11,174 bases of DNA from CAYQJV01 sp964417925 (GTDB lineage: Bacteria; Hydrothermota; Tepidihabitantia; B3-TA06; CAYQJV01), in assembly GCA_964417925.1 (NCBI GenBank), contig CAYQJV010000048.1:1-11174 (forward strand), given 5' to 3'. The notes under the pieces were generated by a model that saw only the letters and a program-made list of their open reading frames with translations, made no database searches and was not told the origin of the DNA. Below, piece by piece: positions 1 to 5,163 of this stretch. A program made the translations under genes and the position numbers. Positions within the stretch are counted from its first letter, which is position 1. Each line of letters begins with the position of its first letter.

Positions 1-430
1 GGTGATCGGGCTTTTCCTTTAGTGCTTCGTTTACATATGCCAATGCACTCTCTTTCCAACCTCTATAAGCTAAGATTAAACTTTTAACAAACAGTGCTTC
101 TGCATTTCGAGGTTCTTTCTGCAATACATCTTCTATAAGAAAATCTGCTTCTTTTAAGATTGGGCTGTTGAGTGCGGTTATCAGGTGTAACATACAGTAT
201 GCTGCCTTTATCTTAGGAGAAGAAAACTTGGGATTAAGGGAGTAGGCTTTTCTGTAATTCTTAATTGCCTCTTTATACCGTCCCAGTGATTCGTATGTAA
301 GCCCCCTCAGATACCAGAGATCTGGATTTTTAGGGTCTTTCTCTATCGTCTTGTTGACTATTTTTAGAGCCATATGGAAGAACCCGAGATCGAGATATGA
401 GTATATGACCTCTTTTATAATCTCCACCAT
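1..430 (-). CDS. TPR-repeat protein (C-terminus beyond the left edge)
   Basis: Reading from ATG at 430 down to the window edge gives 143 residues with no stop. Residues about 37-69 form a canonical tetratricopeptide repeat (PDLWYLRGLTYESLGRYKEA, ending in NP). Flanking helical pairs at about 5-36 and 108-141 look like further, more degenerate TPR units. TPR proteins are helical protein-binding scaffolds; no enzymatic motif, signal peptide or membrane segment is visible, so it is probably cytoplasmic and its partner is unknown. The start follows three consecutive in-frame stops (TAG TGA TAA, 434-442) that end the -1 frame of the upstream recombinase. It therefore lies immediately downstream of, and in the same frame as, that extension and is probably co-transcribed with it. 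No strong Shine-Dalgarno is visible, only GGTAGG-like bases. The gene is partial. Confidence 0.8.
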   Translation of the reverse strand, partial: MVEIIKEVIYSYLDLGFFHMALKIVNKTIEKDPKNPDLWYLRGLTYESLGRYKEAIKNYRKAYSLNPKFSSPKIKAAYCMLHLITALNSPILKEADFLIEDVLQKEPRNAEALFVKSLILAYRGWKESALAYVNEALKEKPDH

Positions 431-439
431 AGGTTATCA

Positions 440-529
440 CTACCTACCAGAATAGTGGGTTGTTATGCTGGTTCTGTTGTGTCCAAGCTCTTGAGCAACT
501 ATTTTAAGAACTAGTTCCCTGTCCCCCAC
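440..529 (-). other. -1 frame C-terminal extension of the integrase, carrying catalytic His and Tyr
   Basis: Reading from 529 in the -1 frame gives 29 codons to TAG at 440-442. It contains VAQELGHNRTSITTHYSGR, a typical end of a tyrosine recombinase: LGH supplies the second catalytic His, and the Tyr nine residues later is the nucleophile. There is no start codon with a ribosome site of its own, so expression should require frameshifting or transcript slippage at 529-538. The reading frame is intact and family-like right up to the join. This argues that the two parts were one gene very recently or still are functionally. Confidence 0.85.
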
Positions 530-1320
530 TTTTTTTTTATCTCCTCAATCCTTTCCCTTGCGAAGTTTGCCCTCAGTCCATGAGGGCCGAAATAAGTCTC
601 ACCCTTGTTCACCGTTTCAAAGACTCTCTTGAATTCTTTTGCATAAGATTCCCTGAGTAGTTTCCAATCCACCTGTTTCATCGCCTCCTTCACGGTCTCC
701 CATGCTTTCCTGCCTGCCTTAATCCTTTCCTTGGGCAGTGTGGTGATCTTCCTTACTCTCCCCCCTTTACCTTTCACAATGTAGCCATCCTTTGTAAACT
801 TCACTTTCTTGATTTCACCTACACGGAGCCCGACTTTGTATTGAAGGATTGCCATAGATCTGAATGGTTCGCGCATCCTGGAGATGATCCTTTCAGGGTT
901 ACTGTATCCGCCGGTGACAGGTTGTGGGGGGCGTCCCTGGATCCATATCTTCTGGTAATTCTTCGTTATCCACTCCACAGCTGGTCTGTATCCTAACCAA
1001 TTCGCGAAGTTCTTCACCGCTGCCAAGTGGTTTTTGATGGTGGACTGGGAGAGTCTATCCTTCACGAGAGACTGGAAGTAAGCCCTGAGATTTCCCTTTG
1101 AGATGGTGTCTTTAACGGTAGTTATTCCTCTTTCACGGGAGAAGTCCTTTAATCGCCCCAGGACTCTCTTGTGCATGTTCAAGTAGCTATAACTGTGAAT
1201 GTAGGGGGACTTTCCGCCGTGCTTCTTTTGAATTTCTCTCCGAGATACCCCGGGTTTAAATGCTTCTTTGATAAATAATTCAATACCCTTAGTGAAGGGC
1301 GTAGATGGATGGAATCTCAT
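511..1320 (-). CDS. Tyrosine recombinase/integrase, zero-frame product lacking the nucleophile
   Basis: 269-residue ORF starting at ATG 1320 with a good AAGGAG ribosome site (1329-1334). Residues about 40-125 look like the SAM-like core-binding domain of tyrosine recombinases. The catalytic domain follows: Arg166 in GLRVGE, Lys185 in the beta-hairpin GKGGR, and His247/Arg250 in PHGLR. The zero frame stops at TAG 511-513 before the second catalytic His and the Tyr. Those residues are present immediately downstream in the -1 frame (440-529), and the frames meet at an A9 run holding A AAA AAG in the phase used for -1 frameshifting. The fused product would be 293 residues with H281 and Y290, the spacing normal for the family. 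Read without frameshifting, the protein should be unable to cleave DNA. It could be a programmed frameshift, a decaying gene or a homopolymer sequencing error. It faces away from the hairpin-rich region upstream. Confidence 0.85.
   Translation of the reverse strand: MRFHPSTPFTKGIELFIKEAFKPGVSRREIQKKHGGKSPYIHSYSYLNMHKRVLGRLKDFSRERGITTVKDTISKGNLRAYFQSLVKDRLSQSTIKNHLAAVKNFANWLGYRPAVEWITKNYQKIWIQGRPPQPVTGGYSNPERIISRMREPFRSMAILQYKVGLRVGEIKKVKFTKDGYIVKGKGGRVRKITTLPKERIKAGRKAWETVKEAMKQVDWKLLRESYAKEFKRVFETVNKGETYFGPHGLRANFARERIEEIKKKWGTGN
529..538 (-). promoter_or_regulatory. Candidate -1 frameshift / transcript slippage site (A9G)
   Basis: Nine A followed by G on the coding strand. The zero-frame codons are AAA AAA AAG, which makes the heptamer A AAA AAG in the phase known for bacterial -1 frameshifting (dnaX, IS transposases). 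Nine-A runs also cause RNA-polymerase slippage in Thermus dnaX (established knowledge). A purine-rich GAGGAG lies a few bases upstream and could act as an internal Shine-Dalgarno stimulator. I see no strong stimulatory hairpin downstream, only the short palindrome GAACTAGTTC. Confidence 0.55.
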
Positions 1321-1358
1321 GAATTTTCTCCTTCTTTAAAATATTTATAATCAAACAA

Positions 1359-1372
1359 CCCGCTCGTGCGGG
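1359..1372. repeat. Hairpin, 5-bp stem
   Basis: CCCGC, loop TCGT, GCGGG. It is the shortest of the series and lies 39 bp upstream of the integrase start, in its presumed leader. Confidence 0.6.
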
Positions 1373-1396
1373 CTCTAACTGTTAAGATCCACCTAT

Positions 1397-1420
1397 CCCC
1401 GTTTAAACATTTAAACGGGG
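1397..1420. repeat. Hairpin, 10-11-bp stem
   Basis: CCCCGTTTAA pairs perfectly with TTAAACGGGG around the four-base loop ACAT. An eleventh pair would leave a two-base loop. Confidence 0.8.
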
Positions 1421-1457
1421 GTGCCTGCACTTACGGGGGCAGGCCTGAATCCCCAGA

Positions 1458-1479
1458 CTTACAGGAAATCGCCTGTAAG
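1458..1479. repeat. Hairpin, 8-bp stem
   Basis: CTTACAGG and CCTGTAAG pair perfectly around the six-base loop AAATCG. No T-tract follows. Confidence 0.75.
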
Positions 1480-1495
1480 CCCGAGAATTCACCCG

Positions 1496-1521
1496 TGGTA
1501 CCTGGAAATCTCCAGGTACCA
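1496..1521. repeat. Hairpin, 11-bp stem
   Basis: TGGTACCTGGA and TCCAGGTACCA pair perfectly around the four-base loop AATC. The next hairpin begins only one base further on. Confidence 0.85.
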
Positions 1522-1522
1522 T

Positions 1523-1551
1523 TGTTACATCTAAAAAGTTTAGATGTAACA
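1523..1551. repeat. Hairpin, 13-bp stem
   Basis: TGTTACATCTAAA and TTTAGATGTAACA pair perfectly around the three-base loop AAG. It is AT-rich, unlike its GC-rich neighbours, so base composition is not what the series shares. Confidence 0.85.
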
Positions 1552-1588
1552 TGTCTTTATTATACCCCTTTTTGGGAAATTTGTCAAG

Positions 1589-1616
1589 ACGGGAACGGAA
1601 TTTATTCCGTTCCCGT
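1589..1616. repeat. Hairpin, 12-13-bp stem
   Basis: ACGGGAACGGAA and TTCCGTTCCCGT pair perfectly around TTTA, or one pair more with a two-base loop. No T-tract follows on either strand. Confidence 0.85.
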
Positions 1617-1639
1617 ATAGATCATCACCTATCTTCTCC

Positions 1640-1667
1640 CCCCTTCACGAGGGCCCTCGTGAAGGGG
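1640..1667. repeat. Perfect 28-bp palindrome
   Basis: CCCCTTCACGAGGG is followed directly by its exact reverse complement, giving 14 potential pairs with no spacer. It contains TTCAC and GTGAA, the core of the 22-bp repeats that begin four bases further on. Confidence 0.85.
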
Positions 1668-1670
1668 AGT

Positions 1671-1736
1671 GTGAATGGATCTTCACTACAGGGTGAATGA
1701 TGCTTCACAGTTGTTGGAAGATTACTTCACAGTTAA
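1671..1736 (+). repeat. Three degenerate 22-bp direct repeats with GTGAA-N6-TTCAC core
   Basis: GTGAA at 1671 and 1693, and TTCAC at 1682, 1704 and 1726, recur at exactly 22-bp intervals. The first two units have the dyad GTGAA-N6-TTCAC; the third keeps only CTTCAC, followed by AGTT as in the second. A 22-bp period places each unit on the same face of the helix, as in iteron or centromere-like sites. The spacing equals that of the iterons at 2388-2475, although the sequence differs. The bound protein is unknown; Rep or the ParA/RHH pair are candidates. Confidence 0.6.
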
Positions 1737-2059
1737 AAGCCCCCTAACACCTGAACATATAAACACACCCATAGAAGGACAGGGGAAGTACTCTCAGACG
1801 ATATCCTTCTGCCCTTGCCCATGACACTTGCCGCACTTCTCGCCCAGGGAGACACCTACAACCCTCTTAGGGACCGTCCACCCCCCTCCCTTAACAACAG
1901 GGAGGGGGGACGGACGGTTAAGGGTGCAGTATCCCGGGTAAGAGTGGGCAAGGGCAAGGCAGGACAGGGAGAAGGAAACCGCCTGAGGGTGTTCCCTATC
2001 CTTTGGGGGTGCTTATACGCCGGTGTTGGGAACTTTAACTGAGAAGAATCACCAACAAC
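1710..2059. repeat. Large imperfect inverted repeat, rod-like if single-stranded
   Basis: The two halves of this 350-nt stretch are complementary almost end to end. From outside in, the paired blocks are: 1710-1717 with 2052-2059; 1730-1737 with 2034-2041; 1746-1751 with 2022-2027; 1758-1762 with 2013-2017; 1775-1779 with 1999-2003; 1783-1787 with 1992-1996; 1793-1797 with 1983-1987; 1804-1810 with 1970-1976; 1810-1821 with 1945-1956 (12 perfect pairs; T1810 can pair in only one of these two blocks); 1874-1879 with 1912-1917; and 1881-1891 with 1899-1909 (11 perfect pairs) around a seven-base loop. Bulges separate the blocks. As RNA or ssDNA this would fold into one long rod. No conserved protein is encoded. 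Confidence 0.75.
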
Positions 2060-2080
2060 CCGAAGCATCGGGTTGTTGGT
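2051..2080. repeat. Hairpin, 13-bp stem, competing with the large inverted repeat
   Basis: ACCAACAACCCGA and TCGGGTTGTTGGT pair perfectly around AGCA. The left arm (2052-2059) is also the partner of GTTGTTGG at 1710-1717, so the local hairpin and the outermost pairs of the long rod are mutually exclusive. Confidence 0.8.
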
Positions 2081-2090
2081 GGCATCCTCC

Positions 2091-2106
2091 CAATCCTAAC
2101 GGATTG
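2091..2106. repeat. Hairpin, 6-bp stem
   Basis: CAATCC, loop TAAC, GGATTG. Short, but perfect and in series with its neighbours. Confidence 0.5.
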
Positions 2107-2182
2107 CTTCGGATGTCGAAATAAGGTTATTTTTTAACTTTAATCGTTATTAAACTAAAAAGTTATTTTGTTATTTTTTCGG

Positions 2183-2210
2183 ACTCCCGTTCACCTTCGT
2201 GAACGGGAGT
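2183..2210. repeat. Hairpin, 12-bp stem
   Basis: ACTCCCGTTCAC and GTGAACGGGAGT pair perfectly around CTTC. It carries the TTCAC/GTGAA core found at 1640-1736. On the plus strand a T-rich stretch precedes it. On the minus strand AAAAAATAACAAAA follows it, so it is not an intrinsic terminator in either direction. Confidence 0.8.
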
Positions 2211-2211
2211 G

Positions 2212-2232
2212 CTGTTTGCCGTAGGCAAACAG
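2212..2232. repeat. Hairpin, 9-bp stem
   Basis: CTGTTTGCC and GGCAAACAG pair perfectly around GTA, one base after the preceding hairpin. Confidence 0.8.
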
Positions 2233-2304
2233 AGGACTTTCTGAGGTGGTTAAGGTTGGTCTGAGTGGGTTTTGAGGGCCCACAGTGGTTTTGCTTACCC
2301 TGCC

Positions 2305-2387
2305 TTTATATATAGAACGCTATAAATAGCTATAATAGCTATAATAGCTCTCCGAAATAAATTGTGTTGAAATTTCAATAACTTAGG
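2305..2387 (+). other. AT-rich repeats next to the iterons, candidate DNA unwinding element
   Basis: Three tandem units, GCTATAAATA (2319-2328) and GCTATAATA twice (2329-2346), sit in a strongly AT-rich stretch directly before the iterons. They are followed by the perfect palindrome TTGAAATTTCAA (2367-2378). Direct repeats in AT-rich DNA beside iterons are the usual form of a plasmid unwinding element, so this role is inferred from position. Another AT-rich stretch lies at about 2122-2180. I found no good DnaA box in the origin. Confidence 0.5.
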
Positions 2388-2482
2388 CCCACTTTTCTCG
2401 GATAAAATACCCACTTTTCTCGGATAAAATACCCACTTTTCTCGGATAAAATACCCACTTTTCTCGGATAAAATACCCACTT
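2388..2482 (+). repeat. Iterons: four perfect 22-bp direct repeats plus a partial fifth (plasmid origin)
   Basis: Units begin at 2388, 2410, 2432 and 2454. Each starts CCCACTTTTCTCGG and ends ATAAAATA, with no differences between copies. A truncated CCCACTT follows at 2476-2482. Tandem perfect repeats of about 22 bp directly upstream of a replication initiator gene are the hallmark of theta-type iteron plasmids (R6K and pPS10 iterons are also 22 bp; established knowledge). The array ends 16 bp before the -35 box of the rep promoter, so initiator binding would be expected to regulate its own operon and copy number. Confidence 0.9.
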
Positions 2483-2498
2483 AGAGAAATTGTAAAAA

Positions 2499-2527
2499 TT
2501 GACAAAATTGAAAAATTGGTTTATAAC
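2499..2527 (+). promoter_or_regulatory. Promoter of the HTH-rep operon (TTGACA-N17-TATAAC)
   Basis: TTGACA at 2499-2504, a 17-bp spacer and TATAAC at 2522-2527 form a near-consensus sigma70 promoter. Transcription should begin at about 2533-2536, at or beside the ATG at 2535. Confidence 0.8.
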
Positions 2528-2534
2528 AGAAACT

Positions 2535-2741
2535 ATGAAAAAGCTTAACCTTAAAAAAGAATTCTTAAGTGTCAGAGAGATATCTGAGGCATTGGGAGTG
2601 TCGCGGTATGTGATATATAGACTGTTGGAAGAAGGAGAGCTGAAAGGCTACAGACTACCCCGAAAGTGGCTTGTGACACGGGAGAGCCTTGAAAGATTTT
2701 TGGAGAAGGCGAATATAAGGAGAGAGACAATTGCGGAATAG
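2535..2741 (+). CDS. Small excisionase/MerR-type HTH DNA-binding protein
   Basis: 68 residues from ATG 2535. Residues about 11-58 match the helix-turn-helix_17/excisionase family: FLSVREISEALGVSRYVIYR is the recognition HTH, and KGYRLPRKWLVTRESLERFL is the wing and following helix. Such proteins bind short DNA sites as repressors, excision factors or accessory replication factors. Its place between the iterons and rep suggests control of replication or copy number. An in-frame TTG at 2499 could start an 80-residue version, but that codon is the -35 box of the promoter, so I reject it. No Shine-Dalgarno precedes ATG 2535, and the -10 box ends only seven bases upstream, so the mRNA is probably leaderless. 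The gene overlaps rep by 11 bp. Confidence 0.8.
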   Translation: MKKLNLKKEFLSVREISEALGVSRYVIYRLLEEGELKGYRLPRKWLVTRESLERFLEKANIRRETIAE

Positions 2742-3918
2742 CCGAGTTCCCAATCAATTAGAGCTATTCAAGACTCCGGTTAAGATAGAATTGCACACTA
2801 TACAGGTTCCGTTCTTCCGACTGGATAAGAGGCATGGAAGCAAATCAGATTTTCCACCCCTACCATGGAAAGGTGGTGGTGTTTTGATACCTGTCCATAT
2901 GCCTGGATATTCCGCTAAGAAGCTTTTTTTCACTATGTTTAAAAAAATGACTGAAGATATTAAAAGGTATGAAAATCCCAAGATTCCGGTGGAATTCAGT
3001 TCTAACTCAGAACTTAGGTCAATACTCGGCAAGCAGAGTATAAACTACCTGCGGAAGGTTGCCCATGACTTGGTAAAGGCCACTTTTACCCAGGTAAAAG
3101 TTGTGAAGAATGTTAAGACCGGTAAATTTCTTGAGAGTTACGAACATATTGCTCTTGTTAGAAAAATAGTATTGGTAGGTGAAGAATACTACGACCTTGA
3201 AGAAGCGCGACATAAAGTTGCGGACAAGGTTTTGGTATATCCTGCAGAGTGGGTTATAGACAATATTGATCAGTTCTATGTACATACGATTGATTGGGAC
3301 CTATGGAACAACTTGCCCCCCATAGCTCAGAGGCTTTACGAAATTCTAAGCTTCAACTTCTATGCGAATAAATTGAAGCCCGTGCGGTACAACTACAGCA
3401 CTCTTGCGTATATTATCCCCATGAGCCGGTATAAATACCTTTCTGATATTATGAAGGCGATTAAACCTCATTTGGATAAGCTGCTCGAAATAGGCTATCT
3501 TTCTGATGTCAAGCACGAGCAGATTGACAAGCACGACTGGAGATTTACCTTCTACCCCGGCAGTCTTGCACGAGAGGAAATAAAGGAACTTGCCAAGAGG
3601 AGAGAGGTAGCAAAAGCTATCGAGGGAAATAAGAAAGACAGTAAGAAAGAGGTTACGAAAATTCTCAATGAGATGCCGGATTTACCAGATGTTGATGCTG
3701 ATGATATAAAGCTCATGGTCCAGGACATTCTTGAGGTTACGAGAGACAGGCACTCAAAGAGGTTCTACGAGCTTGTTGCAAGGAAAGTTCCCCACGAGAA
3801 GTTGAGAGAGTTGTTGAGTGTTCTGAAGGCTGATTATCTCGTGGAAGGCAGGAACAAGAAGTCCCCAGGAGCCTTGTTTGTTGGTATGGTGAAGGAGTGG
3901 GCGAAGAAAGATCATTAA
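2731..3918 (+). CDS. Plasmid replication initiator protein (winged-helix Rep)
   Basis: 395 residues starting at TTG 2731, with AAGGAGAGA just upstream (2717-2725) and an in-frame stop at 2716-2718, so no earlier start is possible. Overlap with the HTH gene suggests translational coupling. Residues about 60-180 and 185-278 look like two winged-helix domains; the second contains WNNLPPIAQRLYEILSFNFY and RFTFYPG, a pattern typical of plasmid Rep/RepA initiators. A charged linker (about 280-320) leads to a helical C-terminal domain. Its end, KKSPGALFVGMVKEWAKK, resembles the NPGA-like tail of several replication proteins. It should bind the 22-bp iterons upstream and open the origin. Family assignment is from pattern and context (Rep_3 or RPA-like) and I cannot say which Pfam family. 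It lacks rolling-circle or primase motifs. Confidence 0.85.
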   Translation: MRNSRVPNQLELFKTPVKIELHTIQVPFFRLDKRHGSKSDFPPLPWKGGGVLIPVHMPGYSAKKLFFTMFKKMTEDIKRYENPKIPVEFSSNSELRSILGKQSINYLRKVAHDLVKATFTQVKVVKNVKTGKFLESYEHIALVRKIVLVGEEYYDLEEARHKVADKVLVYPAEWVIDNIDQFYVHTIDWDLWNNLPPIAQRLYEILSFNFYANKLKPVRYNYSTLAYIIPMSRYKYLSDIMKAIKPHLDKLLEIGYLSDVKHEQIDKHDWRFTFYPGSLAREEIKELAKRREVAKAIEGNKKDSKKEVTKILNEMPDLPDVDADDIKLMVQDILEVTRDRHSKRFYELVARKVPHEKLRELLSVLKADYLVEGRNKKSPGALFVGMVKEWAKKDH

Positions 3919-3943
3919 CAATTTTTTATCTTGACTTTATAAT
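3915..3943 (+). promoter_or_regulatory. Promoter of the Ntn-hydrolase gene (TTAACA-N17-TATAAT)
   Basis: TTAACA (3915-3920) overlaps the rep stop codon. A 17-bp spacer leads to a perfect TATAAT (3938-3943). The start of transcription should be near 3950, giving a short leader. It makes the next gene a separate transcription unit. Confidence 0.65.
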
Positions 3944-3973
3944 TTTATTTGTTTGGTGATGAAATAGTTGAAT

Positions 3974-5128
3974 ATGACAGTAGCAATTGCAGCGCTTAAT
4001 AGGGTATCAGTTGCTATATCTACGGATACTTTTTCTTACACGAGAAATAATGTGTTTTACAGTGGTGGTAAAGCTTACCCGCTTTCTTCCCAGAATGTAC
4101 CAGTGGTAGCTGTAGTTACAGGAAATACATATATTTGCGGATTTCCACTAGTGTATTTTATTAGAAAATATGCAGCAAACAATAGGGTTTTTGGAACGTT
4201 GGAAGAATATGTGGCAGATTTTGAAGAATACTTAAAAACTGAGATTCCTAGGGTTTGCTCAACTAACCTGCAAATAACAAGGAATCTCAGTTTTTATTTA
4301 CATTACTATAAAGATTTTTTGAGTATGAAATTAGCGTCAGGACAATTTATCAGTTGGTCAGACATTTATAAGCAAGAGAAAAAGTCTTGGGATAAACAAA
4401 GAAGTTTGCCAGGGATTCCGCGAGAGCCTGTTGTTAATGACTATATAAATAACCAAGTCACTGATTATCTAAAACAATTGGGCTTAGAAACAGATAAGCA
4501 AAAACGAGAGGGACGGGTGTTATTCAAACAGGTGTTGTCTAAGGAGCCTCATGAAGATTTTTATCAATATCTTTGTCGTTTTTCTTTACTACCCAAAGTG
4601 TTCATTTTGGGATTTGGTGATAAGGAGATTTATCCATCTGTCTATAGGTTGATTATTTATTCTGTGTATTTTTCACAAATGTGGAATAAACGAGAATCCT
4701 TATTTAAAGGGACTGCAGAATCATCTGCAAAAGTACTCGTTCTAAGCCCTGAATATAGCAATATATTAAGCTCGTTTATTTTTGGATTTTCGGAATCCAT
4801 GGAATACAAGGTGTACGAGCTTTTTGAGGAAGTAATAAATAGATTAAGTGTGAAGATAAGTAACTCAAAAGAGAGAGAGGCTCTAAAAGATAAGTTAACA
4901 AGGTATGTTTATGATAGTTTAATGACATATAAGAATGATTACAAAAACGATTTAGAGGGAAGATTAAATACCCTTTTACCCCTACAGCTGGCTAATTTTA
5001 CTAAAGCTTTGGCATTCCTTATATTCCAGGATCCCAGGGAGGGATTAGGGCAACGGGTTGTTTTTCATGATCATTTTATAGAAACTATCTTGCTAAGTCA
5101 TTCATACGGGATTAGTGTAATACAATAA
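3974..5128 (+). CDS. Proteasome-beta/HslV-like Ntn hydrolase with long C-terminal part
   Basis: 384 residues from ATG 3974. The N-terminus is Met-Thr-Val-Ala-Ile. After Met removal, Thr1 is followed by Asp17 (in ISTD) and Lys32 (in SGGK), which closely matches the Thr1/Asp17/Lys33 triad of HslV and proteasome beta subunits. Next come a hydrophobic strand ending in a small turn (VPVVAVVTGN), the motif LPKVFILGFGDKEIYPS, and a C-terminal helix plus strand (LPLQLANFTKALAFL; HDHFIETILL). This order fits an Ntn fold with a helical insertion. HslV is about 175 residues, so this is twice as long. TTG at 3968 is better spaced from GGTGAT (3955-3960) and would give a three-residue propeptide Met-Asn-Met before the Thr. 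No HslU, Mpa or other unfoldase is nearby. It is convergent with the RES toxin gene. Fold confidence is fair; activity is inferred. Confidence 0.6.
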   Translation: MTVAIAALNRVSVAISTDTFSYTRNNVFYSGGKAYPLSSQNVPVVAVVTGNTYICGFPLVYFIRKYAANNRVFGTLEEYVADFEEYLKTEIPRVCSTNLQITRNLSFYLHYYKDFLSMKLASGQFISWSDIYKQEKKSWDKQRSLPGIPREPVVNDYINNQVTDYLKQLGLETDKQKREGRVLFKQVLSKEPHEDFYQYLCRFSLLPKVFILGFGDKEIYPSVYRLIIYSVYFSQMWNKRESLFKGTAESSAKVLVLSPEYSNILSSFIFGFSESMEYKVYELFEEVINRLSVKISNSKEREALKDKLTRYVYDSLMTYKNDYKNDLEGRLNTLLPLQLANFTKALAFLIFQDPREGLGQRVVFHDHFIETILLSHSYGISVIQ

Positions 5129-5163
5129 TATTTTTTAGATATCATAGGGATTGTAGAATCTCT

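Larger units (their letters stand above)
1321..2498. other. Hairpin-rich non-coding region, about 1.2 kb, ending in the replication origin
   Basis: No ORF here has a credible start, ribosome site or protein-like composition, and the open frames that exist run straight through palindromes. The first 900 bp hold at least ten strong hairpins with short loops, each of different sequence (listed separately), and a large imperfect inverted repeat (1710-2059). A weaker 6-bp hairpin (GCCTGC/GCAGGC, 1423-1444) belongs to the same series. From about 2110 the sequence becomes AT-rich and leads into direct repeats and iterons. The hairpins lack the U-tract of intrinsic terminators. The region may be a structured RNA, a single-strand or transfer origin, or a recombination or partition locus. 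The sequence alone does not decide. Confidence 0.7.

Noticed and set aside
966..974. DnaA box-like TTATCCACT
   Set aside because: One mismatch to the consensus, isolated, and inside the integrase coding sequence far from the origin.
1366..1620. 84-codon open frame on the plus strand
   Set aside because: It consists of hairpin DNA, has no ribosome site and its translation has no protein-like pattern.
1359..1667. Hairpins as intrinsic terminators
   Set aside because: No stem is followed by a T-tract on either strand, and seven terminators in 310 bp would make no sense.
1815..2042. 75-codon plus-strand frame and the overlapping minus-strand frame
   Set aside because: Both run along the large inverted repeat; openness on both strands follows from the palindrome.
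1359..2232. Integron attC cassette array
   Set aside because: attC sites have imperfect stems with extrahelical bases and flank small ORFs; these stems are perfect and enclose no genes. Substrate use by the nearby recombinase is kept only as a hypothesis.
2295..2480. Minus-strand frame with repeated peptide units
   Set aside because: It is simply the iterons translated; no ribosome site and no homology pattern.
2388..2482. CRISPR array
   Set aside because: The four 22-bp units are directly adjacent with no spacers, and no cas gene is present; they are iterons.
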